Part shown: positions 52,956-61,706 of the stretch, in pieces
Position numbering within the stretch: the stretch's first letter is position 1
Layout: the number at the start of each line of letters is the position of its first letter
From: Hyphococcus sp.
GTDB lineage: Bacteria > Pseudomonadota > Alphaproteobacteria > Caulobacterales > Parvularculaceae
Direction: 5' to 3'
Assembly: GCA_021776245.1 (NCBI GenBank)
Contig: JAJFGF010000046.1
Coordinates: 62,001 to 126,000, forward strand
DNA: 64,000 nt
The notes under the pieces: generated by a model
Seen by the model: the letters and a program-made list of their open reading frames with translations, nothing else
What the model was told of the DNA's origin: nothing
Databases searched by the model: none
Translations under genes and position numbers: made by a program

Positions 52956-53208
52956 ATTTCCGTTCGCCGTCTGGTTTGGGCGCTTCCTATACCGGCGCAA
53001 ACAATGATGCGCAATGGCGGTTTGGACGGCGATTTGCGCCCGTGACACGGGCGTAAAAAATCCCCAAAGGCCATTGCAAGCCGGGGGCGAAACCGCTATC
53101 TCCCTCGCTCCCGGCGGGCGGCTCCGTGCGCTGGTTTCCAGAGGGTCGCGTTTTCACCAACCGAATGGTTCTGCCGGGCCCGCTCCGGGCGCAGTGAAAA
53201 GGCCTGAT

Positions 53209-53283
53209 TGGGGCGTCGCCAAGTGGTAAGGCATCGGTTTTTGGTATCGACATTCCCAGGTTCGAATCCTGGCGCCCCAGCCA
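53209..53283 (+). tRNA. tRNA-Gln (anticodon TTG)
   Basis: The 75-nt gene has acceptor TGGGGCG/CGCCCCA, anticodon stem TCGGT/ATCGA around loop TTTTGGT (anticodon TTG), T-arm CCAGG/CCTGG with loop TTCGAAT, discriminator G and an encoded CCA. Confidence 0.95.
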
Positions 53284-53782
53284 ACTCCACCGCTGCCAGA
53301 AAAGAGCAAAACCGCCTTTCTTCATGTGACGGCGGGCGAAAATAACGCTGTCACTTAATTATGATTTGACATTTCAAAAACACACCGGCCGATCCCGTCA
53401 GACCGGGGCGACGACAGTTGTCTTATTGGAACGATTGCCAGAGCGCCCCAGTGTTGTTACAAACTAACGAAGGGTGTGTCGGCGGCTGACAGCGGGCCGT
53501 CGTCAGAAATGGACGGGTTTGGAATATTGTACTCAAAAATATGGCGAGTTTGACTCTTTGATCGAAACGTCATTGCAATGTGTTCGCAAATGTTTCATGC
53601 CTTTGCGTTACGGAGATCGGTCAGGGGATTTCTCGGTCAGGGGTAATATCGGGGTGAAAAACGATTTCAATCCAGTTTTCGGGATGCGCGAACGCGCATT
53701 CTTGTCGGCGCGGCGACGCGCATTTTCCGTCGGCCATAGCGCCGTTTAAACTAGCCGCAATTTTCCGGTAGGTGAGGCAATT
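53284..53782. other. 499-bp leader of the TonB2 operon
   Basis: I see no gene here. The 11-bp repeat TCGGTCAGGGG occurs at 53617-53627 and 53633-53643 (16-bp period), 140-166 bp before the first gene. The length suits a regulated promoter for the energy-transduction operon. I do not see a clear Fur box. Confidence 0.35.
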
Positions 53783-54547
53783 ATGAAAAGAGTAGCGATT
53801 TTGGGTTCAGCGGCGATGATGCTTGCTGTAATTGGCGCGCCCGCCCAAGCGCAATTTAGGGATGCGGTTGACCTGAGTGACAGGACCGCTCGGGATACGG
53901 CGACGTCTCAGCAACGCATTGATCAGCTTGATGATCAAACAGCGCGTTTGCTTAATGATTATCGCGCGAATTTAAAACAGCTGGAGGCGGCGCGGCGGTA
54001 TAATGCTTCGCTTACGCGAAACATTGAATCGCAAGAACGCGAGATTACGCGGCTGCAGGAAGACATTGACAATGTCGAGGGACTGCAGCGCGCCATGCAG
54101 CCGCTGATGGAAGATATGGTTACGCGGTTTGGCGAGATTGTGAACGCAGACCTGCCCTTTGACATTGTGGCTCGCGCGGATCGCGCGGCTCGCTTGGCGG
54201 GTGTTCTTGATAATCCGTCGATGTCTGCGGCGCAGCGTTATCGCCTTATTGTCGAAGCCTATCAGATCGAAAACGAATTCGGCCGGACAATTGGCTGGTA
54301 TGAAGGCGCCTTGGGTGAAGGCGCCGATGAGCTCACCGGTGAATTCCTCCAGGTGGGGCGAATTGCTCTGATCTTTAAAACGCCTGACGATTCGGTTTTG
54401 CGCATTTGGGATACGGGGCAAGGCGACTTCGTCAATCTCAACCGCAGCTATCTGCAGGATGTAAAGTTCGGGTTCCGGATGGCGAAAGAGCAAACGGCGC
54501 CGGAAATTTTATTTGTGCCAGTCAAGCCGCCGGTCACGGCACAGTAA
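53783..54547 (+). CDS. DUF3450 periplasmic coiled-coil protein (TonB2 system)
   Basis: The signal peptide ends APAQA (~23). Residues ~30-105 are a long heptad coiled coil (QQRIDQLDDQTARLLNDYRA; ESQEREITRLQEDIDNVEGL), then a compact domain with MQPLMEDMVTRFGEIV and a C-terminal WDTGQGDFVNLNRSYLQDVKFGFRMAKEQTAPEILFVPV, which matches DUF3450. DUF3450 genes lead TonB2/TtpC-type operons in marine bacteria, where the product is thought to work with the long ExbB in the periplasm. GGTGAGG precedes the ATG. It heads the operon. Confidence 0.9.
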   Translation: MKRVAILGSAAMMLAVIGAPAQAQFRDAVDLSDRTARDTATSQQRIDQLDDQTARLLNDYRANLKQLEAARRYNASLTRNIESQEREITRLQEDIDNVEGLQRAMQPLMEDMVTRFGEIVNADLPFDIVARADRAARLAGVLDNPSMSAAQRYRLIVEAYQIENEFGRTIGWYEGALGEGADELTGEFLQVGRIALIFKTPDDSVLRIWDTGQGDFVNLNRSYLQDVKFGFRMAKEQTAPEILFVPVKPPVTAQ

Positions 54548-54576
54548 CGGCAACCAGGATTTAAGGGAAACCAGTC

Positions 54577-55962
54577 ATGAATATGTTCAAACTTGCAGGT
54601 CTTTCTCTGGTCGCCGGCATTACTGCGGCGGGCATGGATTTTTCAACCGGCGGCGTTGCCGCTGCAAATGCACAGGATGCAGCGATTACGCTTGATCAGG
54701 TGTTGCAGGCGGTGCGCAACGAGCGCAATTCAGTGAGTGCTGAAAACCAACAGCGCGAAGCGCAGTTTCTCGCACAGCGCAACCAGCAACAAGCTGCGCT
54801 GACGCGCGTACGCAATCAGGTTGCGGCCGCTGAGGCGGAATCGACGCGTCTTGAAGGCGTGATGGAAGCCAATCAAACGCGTATCGACGAACTTGACGCA
54901 GAGCTCGCCGACGCACAGGGTGAGTTTCAGGAGCTGTTCGGCGCAGCGCGCTCTGCTGCGGCTGATCTCCGGGCTCAAGTGACTTCGTCTGTCATTTCAA
55001 CCCAGTTTCCCGGGCGCGATGAGATTTTGCGCGATCTGGCGCAAACGGAAAAACTCCCGTCAGAAGATCAGTTGCGCAGCCTGTGGGAAATTATGATTCA
55101 GCAAATTGCCGAGCAGGGTAAGACGGCGACTTTTAATGCGTCGGTTGCGCTTGCAAATGGTCAATCCGTCGATGAAACGATCACGCGGATCGGTCCTTTT
55201 GTAGTGTTTGCCGACGGCAAATATCTGACCTACAAACCTGACCTCGGGAAACTGCAATTCCTTCCAAAACAGCCGGCTAAAGACATTACTGACGCTGCCC
55301 GCCGGGTTCAAAATGCGTCTGGCGATAATTTTGTCCGCGGTGCAATCGATCCGGCATTGGGTAAGCTGCTTGATCTTCAGGTTGACACTCCCGGCCCGGT
55401 AGAACGGATCAATCAAGGCCGGTTTATTGGTAAAGTCATTATCGCCGCGGCAGCCTTCGGCATGCTGCTTGGCGTCTATAAATGGGTGACGCTGACGATG
55501 ACGGCGGGCGCCGTTCGATCGCAGGTTCGCCGCAAAAAACCATCCAAGGCAAACCCGCTTGGCCGCGTTATGCTGGCCTACCAGAACACGCAGTCAAATG
55601 ATGTGGAGACAGTCGCGTTGAAGCTTGATGACGCGATCCTCAAAGAGGTTCCGAAACTTGAGGGCGGCCTTAATCTGATCAAGGTGTTGGCTGCAGTTTC
55701 ACCGCTGCTCGGCCTGCTCGGCACAGTTATCGGCATGATCAACACATTCCAGGCGATCACGCTTTTTGGGACCGGCGATCCGCAAATCATGGCGTCAGGT
55801 ATTTCTGAAGCGCTCGTGACGACGGTTCTGGGCCTGATCGCGGCGATCCCGCTGTTGCTGCTTCATGCATTTGCCGCCGGCGCGTCGCGCCGCGTGTCGC
55901 AAATCCTCGAAGAACAGTCCGCCGGCATTATCGCTGAGCATGCTGAAGGAGGCCGGGCTTAA
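54577..55962 (+). CDS. long ExbB-family proton channel subunit (TtpC-like)
   Basis: The 461-residue protein has a signal sequence and a periplasmic coiled-coil region (~35-150, EAESTRLEGVMEANQTRIDELDAELADAQ) and then a MotA/TolQ/ExbB core: helices around FIGKVIIAAAAFGMLLGVYKW (~290), LAAVSPLLGLLGTVIGMINTFQAI (~370-395) and ALVTTVLGLIAAIPLLLLHAF (~412-436). The periplasmic extension distinguishes TtpC-type ExbB of TonB2 systems from E. coli ExbB. It forms the proton-motive-force channel with the other ExbB and ExbDs. AAGGGAAA precedes the ATG. Confidence 0.92.
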   Translation: MNMFKLAGLSLVAGITAAGMDFSTGGVAAANAQDAAITLDQVLQAVRNERNSVSAENQQREAQFLAQRNQQQAALTRVRNQVAAAEAESTRLEGVMEANQTRIDELDAELADAQGEFQELFGAARSAAADLRAQVTSSVISTQFPGRDEILRDLAQTEKLPSEDQLRSLWEIMIQQIAEQGKTATFNASVALANGQSVDETITRIGPFVVFADGKYLTYKPDLGKLQFLPKQPAKDITDAARRVQNASGDNFVRGAIDPALGKLLDLQVDTPGPVERINQGRFIGKVIIAAAAFGMLLGVYKWVTLTMTAGAVRSQVRRKKPSKANPLGRVMLAYQNTQSNDVETVALKLDDAILKEVPKLEGGLNLIKVLAAVSPLLGLLGTVIGMINTFQAITLFGTGDPQIMASGISEALVTTVLGLIAAIPLLLLHAFAAGASRRVSQILEEQSAGIIAEHAEGGRA

Positions 55963-55992
55963 CGGCCCGGTCCGCAAAAGGAACCTCGAGAT

Positions 55993-56526
55993 ATGCTCGA
56001 GTTATTAAACCCGTCGATTGCGTTTGATGCGCTGAATGATTTCCTTGCAGCGGGCGGCAACGTTCTTGTCATCATCATGGCAACCACATTTTTTATGTGG
56101 GCGCTGATCATTGAACGGCTGATGTATTGGTCCGGCGCCCACAGTGGCGTTTCCAAACGCGCCGTACGCGCCTGGAGCGCCCGTAATGACCATAAATCGT
56201 GGTATGCGCATGCGGTGCGCGACAAGCTGATTTCTGAGGCGATACAGGAAGCGTCACGATTTAATAATGTAATCCGCGCCTTGGTCGCGGTAACGCCGCT
56301 ATTGGGCCTTCTCGGCACTGTGACCGGTATGGTCGAAGTGTTTGACGTAATGGCGGTGACCGGCTCGTCCAATGCGCGCCTGATGGCCGCGGGGATTTCA
56401 AAAGCGACAATCCCGACAATGGCTGGCCTTGTTGCGTCGCTGTCGGGGCTGGTGTTTATCAACGCCTTTGACAGCAATGTACAAAAAGCGTCGCATCGTA
56501 TTTCCGACGATTTGTTGATCGAGTAG
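55993..56526 (+). CDS. exbB: short ExbB-family proton channel subunit
   Basis: The 177-residue protein has three membrane segments: NVLVIIMATTFFMWALIIERL (~22-42), ALVAVTPLLGLLGTVTGMVEVFDVMAV (~95-121) and TIPTMAGLVASLSGLVFIN (~138-156), with the MotA/TolQ/ExbB signature TPLLGLLGTVTGM. Short ExbB2 proteins follow the long one in TonB2 operons, giving a two-ExbB channel. It follows the long ExbB gene by 30 bp and precedes exbD by 4 bp, so all are surely cotranscribed. Confidence 0.93.
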   Translation: MLELLNPSIAFDALNDFLAAGGNVLVIIMATTFFMWALIIERLMYWSGAHSGVSKRAVRAWSARNDHKSWYAHAVRDKLISEAIQEASRFNNVIRALVAVTPLLGLLGTVTGMVEVFDVMAVTGSSNARLMAAGISKATIPTMAGLVASLSGLVFINAFDSNVQKASHRISDDLLIE

Positions 56527-56530
56527 GCCG

Positions 56531-56947
56531 ATGAGAAAAAGAGCAACACACGCCGCCGATGAAGCTGATGTCAATATCACGCCGCTTCTCGATATTGTCT
56601 TTATCCTGCTCATCTTTTTCATCGTCACGGCAACGTTCCTGCGCGAACAGGGCATCGATGTAAGAACGCCCGAGGATACGCCGCCAGAAGAAAGAACTGT
56701 CCCGCCACCGGCCTTGGTGCTGGCGGTGCAGGAAGACGGTTTTGTGCGTGTCAATGGCGTGCGCGTCATTGATCCGGGATCGGTCAAGCCGGTGGTGCAG
56801 GAATTTGTCGCGCGTGAGCCTCAGGGCGTTGTTCTGGTCAGTGCGGCGCCTGAATCCGAATCTGGCGTTGCCGTTGAGGTGATGGATCAGGCTTTGGACG
56901 GGGGCGCCGGTGCGGTGTCTCTGGCATTGCAAAAACAGCAAGAGTAG
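56531..56947 (+). CDS. exbD: ExbD-family protein, first copy
   Basis: The 138-residue protein has a short cytoplasmic N-terminus, one membrane helix VNITPLLDIVFILLIFFIVTA with Asp 21 (the protonatable residue of ExbD/TolR/MotB proteins), and a periplasmic domain (LVLAVQEDGFVRVNGVRVID, GVVLVSAAPESESGVAVEVMDQAL). It forms the stator with the ExbB subunits and drives TonB. A second ExbD follows, as usual in DUF3450-TonB2 operons. Confidence 0.93.
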   Translation: MRKRATHAADEADVNITPLLDIVFILLIFFIVTATFLREQGIDVRTPEDTPPEERTVPPPALVLAVQEDGFVRVNGVRVIDPGSVKPVVQEFVAREPQGVVLVSAAPESESGVAVEVMDQALDGGAGAVSLALQKQQE

Positions 56948-56998
56948 TGAGCGGGCGTTAGCGTTTTGACGCGTTATAGTATGTAGGCAGATAGAAAT

Positions 56999-57406
56999 AT
57001 GGCCAGACGCAGCACATTTCAGAATAACAGCGACGACGAGGACGTTAACGTAACGCCTTTGCTCGATATCGTCTTTATCATGCTGATATTTTTCATCGTG
57101 ACCTCGACTTTCGTCAAAGAGCCGGGCGTTGATGTCACCCGGCCGGAAGCCGTGAAGGCGACGGAACGCCGCCTCGCTTCGATTATCGTTGCGATTTCCG
57201 CGGATGATGAAATCTGGATCAACAAAGAGCGTGTGGAACTGGACGAAGTACGCGCAGCTGTCGAACAACTACGCCGCGAAAATCCAAAAGGCACGGCCGT
57301 CGTTCAGGCTGACTCCAAATCCAAGTCGCGGCTGCTTGTCGAAGTTGTCACTCAGATTCGCGCGACCGGCATCAGCGACGTCGCCGTCTCCACCGAAGAC
57401 GTCTAA
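56999..57406 (+). CDS. exbD: ExbD-family protein, second copy
   Basis: The 135-residue protein has the same layout as the preceding gene: NVTPLLDIVFIMLIFFIVTSTF with Asp 23, then a periplasmic domain (RRLASIIVAISADDEIWINKERVELDEVRAAVEQL; GTAVVQADSKSKSRLLVEVVTQI). Two different ExbDs may form a heterodimer in the ExbB channel. It lies 51 bp after exbD1 and 12 bp before tonB. Confidence 0.93.
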   Translation: MARRSTFQNNSDDEDVNVTPLLDIVFIMLIFFIVTSTFVKEPGVDVTRPEAVKATERRLASIIVAISADDEIWINKERVELDEVRAAVEQLRRENPKGTAVVQADSKSKSRLLVEVVTQIRATGISDVAVSTEDV

Positions 57407-57418
57407 GGGAGAAAAAAT

Positions 57419-58021
57419 ATGGGCTCTCTGGCTCGATTGATCGTTGGTGTTCCCATCGCGCTTATTGTCACGGGTGGATTATTTTTGTTCATGGCTGCGA
57501 TGATCAAACAGGATCCGCGCCTGAATGAGGCGGAAGATGCTTTGAATATCAACATCACTGCGCAAATCGATGATTCCGATCTTAATAGCGCTAACAAGGA
57601 ATTTAAGCGGCCGACGCTGGATACGCCGCCGCCGCCGCCGCCGGCGGTAAACGATCCGTCAAATCGTCCCGCGCTTGACGGCGTGCGCGCGCAAATTCCA
57701 ACGATCAACGCCAATCTCAGTATTGGTTCGGGGTTTAACCCGGATCGCGATGCTCAACCCCTTGTACGTATTCCGCCGCAATATCCGGAACGCTGTCAGT
57801 CCCGCTCATCCGATCGCGAGACAGTGCTTTTGGAATTTGATGTGACTCCAGAAGGTCAGACGACAAATATTCGCGTGGTTGATTCTTCCAGCACCTGCTT
57901 CAACCGTGCGGCGGCTCGGTCGGTGGAACGCTGGAAATATCAGCCGAAGATTGTGGACAATGAAGCGCAATGGCGGCGCGGCGTGCAGACGCAAATCACC
58001 TTCGAGCTGGCGGATGAATAA
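57419..58021 (+). CDS. tonB: TonB-family energy transducer
   Basis: The 200-residue protein has one N-terminal membrane helix (LIVGVPIALIVTGGLFLFMAA), a short periplasmic linker with a Pro run (DTPPPPPPAVND) and a C-terminal TonB domain (PLVRIPPQYPERC, VLLEFDVTPEGQTTNIRVVDSSSTCFNRAAARSVERWKYQP). Two Cys in the C-terminal domain are notable. TonB couples the ExbB/ExbD proton channel to TonB-dependent outer-membrane receptors. GGGAGAAAA precedes the ATG. The short linker is typical of TonB2 proteins. Confidence 0.95.
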   Translation: MGSLARLIVGVPIALIVTGGLFLFMAAMIKQDPRLNEAEDALNINITAQIDDSDLNSANKEFKRPTLDTPPPPPPAVNDPSNRPALDGVRAQIPTINANLSIGSGFNPDRDAQPLVRIPPQYPERCQSRSSDRETVLLEFDVTPEGQTTNIRVVDSSSTCFNRAAARSVERWKYQPKIVDNEAQWRRGVQTQITFELADE

Positions 58022-58087
58022 AAGATTGCCATTCAGCCTGTCCGCAAAGTTCGCGGCGGGAATGACTAACAATTGTAGGGCGACGAC

Positions 58088-59650
58088 ATGATCAAGACGT
58101 GTTGGAAATTTAGTAATGTATCTTGCGCTGCAATCGCGGCGGCGTTTGGCCTGTTTGCCATGGCCCCGGCGCCGGCTTTGGCGCAGGAATGCGCTGGCGA
58201 AAGCACGGGTCGTTCCAAGACGCTTGATCCGCGCGTTGCCGCGTCGCTTGGCACGGTTTTCGAGCAAATGACGGCGGAACAATATCCCGAAGCGCTTGCA
58301 GGCCTTAACCAGCTCATTGCCCAGCGCGGCGATAACATGAAACCGTTCGACCGCGCGACAACGTTTGAGTTGCGTGGATCGGTTAAAGCGTCGATGGAAG
58401 ATTATGGTGGGGCCTTGCGCGATTTCCAGGTTGCGCTTGACACTGGCGCTTTGCCTGCAGCGCGCAACAATCAGCTCCGCTATTTTATTGCACAGTTGCA
58501 TTTCCAGGAAGAAAATTTCCAGCAGGCGATCCGTGGGCTCAATCAGTGGATACAATTCGCGCAAGGCTGCGGTGAGCCAGTTGATCCGAGTGCGTATTAT
58601 TTGCTTGCTGCGGCGTATACGCAAATTTCGCCGCCGAATTATCGCGCGGCTGTTGGACCGGCGGAGCGGGCGGTCGCGGGCGCGCCCGAACCGCGCAAGG
58701 GCTATTACGATCTGCTGAATTTGGTTTATTCGGAGCTGGGCGACAACGCCAAACGGGCGCCGTTATTGGAGCGCATGGTCAATAATTGGCCGGGCACAAA
58801 AGGCTACTGGACACAATTGTCCGGCGCTTATTCCGTGATGGGCCGGGATCGGGATGCATTTTCGGTTCTTGAGGTTGCCTATCGTGCAGGATTACTGACC
58901 ACCGAATCAGAGCTCACAACGCTCATTCAGTATTATTCATTTTTCGAAAATCCCTATCGCGGCGCAAAAATGCTCGACCGGGAAATGACGGCGGGCAATA
59001 TCAAACGCACGCAGAAGAACCTCCAATTGCTTTCGCAGCTTTGGAGCCAGGCGCGCGAGCACAAAAAATCAATTCCAATCCTGCGCGAAGCGGCAGGGAA
59101 TTCTGACGACGGAGAACTTTATTATCGCCTGGGGCAGGTGCTTTTGGCTGACGAGCAGTACGGGGCTTCGCAGACCGCGCTTGAGCGCGCCTTGAACCGC
59201 GGCGGTATGGACCGCAAGGACACTGGCGATGCATGGCTGCTGCTTGGCACTGCCAGATTTAGTCAGGCGGGCCCTGAAGACATCCCGATTTGGGACAGCG
59301 CAATTGCGGCATTCGTGAACGCTCAGCGCTATGAAACCGCCCGTGCGGCGGCGACCAATTGGATCACCTATATTCGGGCGGTGAAGCAAACCTTTATTGA
59401 CGGCAAAATCTTGGAAGACCAGCAAATAAGAGAACGCTGTGTAGCCGATTTGGAGCGGATCGAAACGCAGCGGCGTATTCTTGAATTGCGGGGTGCAACG
59501 CCCACCGCTGAAGAGCTTGCACGCCATGACGCGTTAAACGCCCAATGCGGTACGGGGCAAAATTCAGGCGCCGGCGGCGGCGCCGCGGGGGGCAGCGCTG
59601 CAGATGCGGGCGGCGACGATGTTGGAGGCGACGCCGGCGGCGAAGAATAG
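58088..59650 (+). CDS. exported TPR-repeat protein (TonB2 operon)
   Basis: A signal peptide ends ALAQ (~32). Residues ~55-470 are tetratricopeptide-like helix pairs, e.g. FELRGSVKASMEDYGGALRDFQVALDTG and YYRLGQVLLADEQYGASQTALERALNRG. The C-terminus is a Gly/Ala/Asp low-complexity tail (GAGGGAAGGSAADAGGDDVGG). TPR proteins close DUF3450-TonB2 operons in several proteobacteria; a periplasmic scaffold or receptor-coupling role is inferred, not proven. It is 66 bp after tonB, on the same strand. Confidence 0.9.
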   Translation: MIKTCWKFSNVSCAAIAAAFGLFAMAPAPALAQECAGESTGRSKTLDPRVAASLGTVFEQMTAEQYPEALAGLNQLIAQRGDNMKPFDRATTFELRGSVKASMEDYGGALRDFQVALDTGALPAARNNQLRYFIAQLHFQEENFQQAIRGLNQWIQFAQGCGEPVDPSAYYLLAAAYTQISPPNYRAAVGPAERAVAGAPEPRKGYYDLLNLVYSELGDNAKRAPLLERMVNNWPGTKGYWTQLSGAYSVMGRDRDAFSVLEVAYRAGLLTTESELTTLIQYYSFFENPYRGAKMLDREMTAGNIKRTQKNLQLLSQLWSQAREHKKSIPILREAAGNSDDGELYYRLGQVLLADEQYGASQTALERALNRGGMDRKDTGDAWLLLGTARFSQAGPEDIPIWDSAIAAFVNAQRYETARAAATNWITYIRAVKQTFIDGKILEDQQIRERCVADLERIETQRRILELRGATPTAEELARHDALNAQCGTGQNSGAGGGAAGGSAADAGGDDVGGDAGGEE

Positions 59651-59695
59651 CCTTTTGCCTCATTCCACAATGGGCAATCTCAAAAGGCGGCCGTC

Positions 59696-59790
59696 AGATC
59701 ATCGGGTGATTAAATGGAATCGACCGATGATCTAAATTATCGGCTGCGCGCGGGATTTTGTGAAAACCGGTATCCACTTTTTCGTCTGGC
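59696..59790. repeat. palindromic intergenic element
   Basis: AGATCATCGG (59696-59705) pairs perfectly with CCGATGATCT (59724-59733) across 18 nt. A second AT-rich segment with GTGAAAACCGG...CCACTTTTTC follows to ~59790. The sequence class resembles common alphaproteobacterial intergenic palindromes. It lies between the TPR gene and the small lipoprotein gene (convergent). Confidence 0.5.
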
Positions 59791-59851
59791 GCTATAGGTC
59801 GCCTTTTTTGTTCAAGAATCCGGATTCGCGAAGAGCGTGAATAACCGTTTC

Positions 59852-60151
59852 TTAATATTCGTTACGTTCGCCTAAAATCCGGCCGCCGTCTTTGGCTTCG
59901 GGAATGGCATTGACGCATTCGAGATAACCCTGCCGCCAGCCGGCGCGATAGGCGTCATCGTTTTCAAACTGGTAGGCGTCGCGCACCTGGCGCGTTGAAA
60001 AGCTCTTGTCCTCCTCTGCGGCGGTAGAGCAGCCATCGCCATATCCGGCCTGAAAACCCGGCGCTTCGCGCAGGGCCTGGAGGTCAGCGCTGGTAGCGCA
60101 GCCGCTCAGCGCGAGCGCCGCAACTGCAAAATACGGAAAGACTTTATTCAC
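59852..60151 (-). CDS. small lipoprotein of unknown function
   Basis: Start GTG 60151 with AAAGGG in front gives 99 residues; the frame extends much further but only this part is protein-like. A lipoprotein signal ends LALSGC (Cys 18). The mature part (LREAPGFQAGYGDGCSTAAEEDKSF; DDAYRAGWRQGYLECVNAIP) has two Gly-Tyr/Cys boxes, a pattern seen in small outer-membrane lipoproteins of alphaproteobacteria. The function is unknown. It is divergent from the DUF2336 gene. Confidence 0.75.
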   Translation of the reverse strand: MNKVFPYFAVAALALSGCATSADLQALREAPGFQAGYGDGCSTAAEEDKSFSTRQVRDAYQFENDDAYRAGWRQGYLECVNAIPEAKDGGRILGERNEY

Positions 60152-60233
60152 AGGGGTAAATCCCTTTCTGATCGCACACCGGGGCGATCTTAGCATTGCC
60201 CGGCGCCAAGGTCTCGGAAAACCCGAGGGAAAA

Positions 60234-61478
60234 GTGAAATCCATCGTTAACGGTGTTCCGGTTACAACGGTTTTATCGAAAGAACCGAGTTTACGGGCCA
60301 TCATGACGGAATTTGACACGGCGCTAAATGCAGAATCGCCCGCGCCCGACGCGGAAACATTGCTGACGCCCTTAAATGCGGTCGGCCATACGCCGCGCGC
60401 CCTGATGGCGCGTAAGCTGACCGATATCGTTGTGCTGCCTGGGGGGCGAATCTCAGGCAATGAACGCGCCCTCGTGGCCGACATTCTTCTGCAGGTCCTT
60501 GATAATGTCGACCAGGATATCCGCATTGAGATCGCCGACCGCGTGGCCCGGGTCGCCGAATGCCCGCCGGCGCTGGTGCGTATGTTACTCCTTGATGATC
60601 CCGTCGTCGCCGAACGGGTACTGATGGGCGGTCATGCATTGCCCGATGCGTTATTAATTGAGGCCGCCCGTGACGGCTCGATGGCCCATCGCGAGATGAT
60701 CGCCAAACGAATCGACCTTTCCCCGTCAGTTGCTGACGCATGTCTGCAATATGATGAGGGCGAGGTGTGCAAGCTCGTGTTAAAGCGCGAAAGCTGCCAG
60801 ATTTCGCCACATGCCATCAACAAACTGGTTGCGTTGAGCGCCTTAAACAGTGAGCTGCAGACATTTTTGTTGCGCAGACCAGAGCTTGAGCCGGCGCATG
60901 GATTTACAATGTTTTGGTGGGTCGATACGCCCGAACATCGCAAGCGCATTCTTTTGCGCTTTGCTCTCGACCGCCGTCTTATACAAGATGTGCTGGAAGA
61001 TCTCTATGCACGGGCTTTCCGCGGAACTGAGGCAGATCCGTTCGTTCAGGAAATACTGGCGCTGGCGGAACGCCGTCATCGTCCGCGTGGGGTTAATGGG
61101 GAATCGGTCTCCATGGGTATGGTCATTCGAACCCTGGCTGCCTCCTACGATAACCCGATCGAGGAAATCGTTGATGCGGTGCGGATGATCGGTGGGATCA
61201 GCCGCGAACTGGCGGTGCGCATCTTGCGCGATGGTGATGGCGAACCGTTCGCCGTGCTTTGCAAGAGCCTTGGCATGCCCCGCGATGACTTTTTCAGCAT
61301 TGTTGATCGTCCGGATGCGGAAGGGCATCCGCCGGATCACGGTGACTATCTCCTCAGTATTTTTGATTCGATTTCACGCGATTACTCACGCGCCGTTTTG
61401 CGCTATTGGGATTGGGACAATAACCCGCGCATCGCGCATATTACACGGCTGCTTACGCTCCTCGAAGACGACATCTGA
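60234..61478 (+). CDS. DUF2336 protein
   Basis: The 414-residue protein is all helical, with HEAT-like repeats: IRIEIADRVARVAECPPALVRMLLLDDPVVAERVL, then REMIAKRIDLSPSVADACL, which define DUF2336, an alphaproteobacterial family of unassigned function sometimes linked to cell-cycle or stress genes. A WDNNP-type C-terminal block (ISRDYSRAVLRYWDWDNNPR) is conserved. GTG 60234 with GAGGGA upstream is preferred over ATG 60303. It precedes the CtrA-type box and the parA gene. Confidence 0.85.
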   Translation: MKSIVNGVPVTTVLSKEPSLRAIMTEFDTALNAESPAPDAETLLTPLNAVGHTPRALMARKLTDIVVLPGGRISGNERALVADILLQVLDNVDQDIRIEIADRVARVAECPPALVRMLLLDDPVVAERVLMGGHALPDALLIEAARDGSMAHREMIAKRIDLSPSVADACLQYDEGEVCKLVLKRESCQISPHAINKLVALSALNSELQTFLLRRPELEPAHGFTMFWWVDTPEHRKRILLRFALDRRLIQDVLEDLYARAFRGTEADPFVQEILALAERRHRPRGVNGESVSMGMVIRTLAASYDNPIEEIVDAVRMIGGISRELAVRILRDGDGEPFAVLCKSLGMPRDDFFSIVDRPDAEGHPPDHGDYLLSIFDSISRDYSRAVLRYWDWDNNPRIAHITRLLTLLEDDI

Positions 61479-61493
61479 AAAAATTTGAGCAAT

Positions 61494-61508
61494 TTAAGTC
61501 TCGTTTAA
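61494..61508 (+). promoter_or_regulatory. CtrA-type box (TTAA-N7-TTAA)
   Basis: TTAAGTCTCGTTTAA has TTAA at 61494-61497 and 61505-61508 with exactly seven bases between, the consensus of the cell-cycle regulator CtrA. It lies 16 bp after the DUF2336 stop and about 200 bp upstream of the ParA-like gene. A single match to a short motif could be chance; position near a ParA gene supports it. Confidence 0.5.
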
Positions 61509-61568
61509 TTGCTTTGTGCGAGAAATCGTCTCGCGTCGGTTGTGGTCTTGCGTATTAAGGCTGCTTCC

Positions 61569-61589
61569 GGCGTCTTTTTTAAAGACGCC
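61569..61589. repeat. 9-bp inverted repeat
   Basis: GGCGTCTTT (61569-61577) and AAAGACGCC (61581-61589) pair perfectly around a TTT loop. It may terminate the DUF2336 transcript, but no T-run follows the stem. Confidence 0.4.
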
Positions 61590-61706
61590 TAACAAATCGC
61601 AGAAAATTTGAAGCAAATTATCACGCTTGTTCACGCCCAGTGTTAACAGGCCCTGGGCATAATAATATGAGGACATTCTGTCCAAGGGTGATTTTCTGGA
61701 GGGCGC

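Noticed and set aside
52827-53325. Several reading frames across the tRNA region
   Set aside because: They overlap tRNA-Pro and tRNA-Gln, which fold fully, so they are chance frames.
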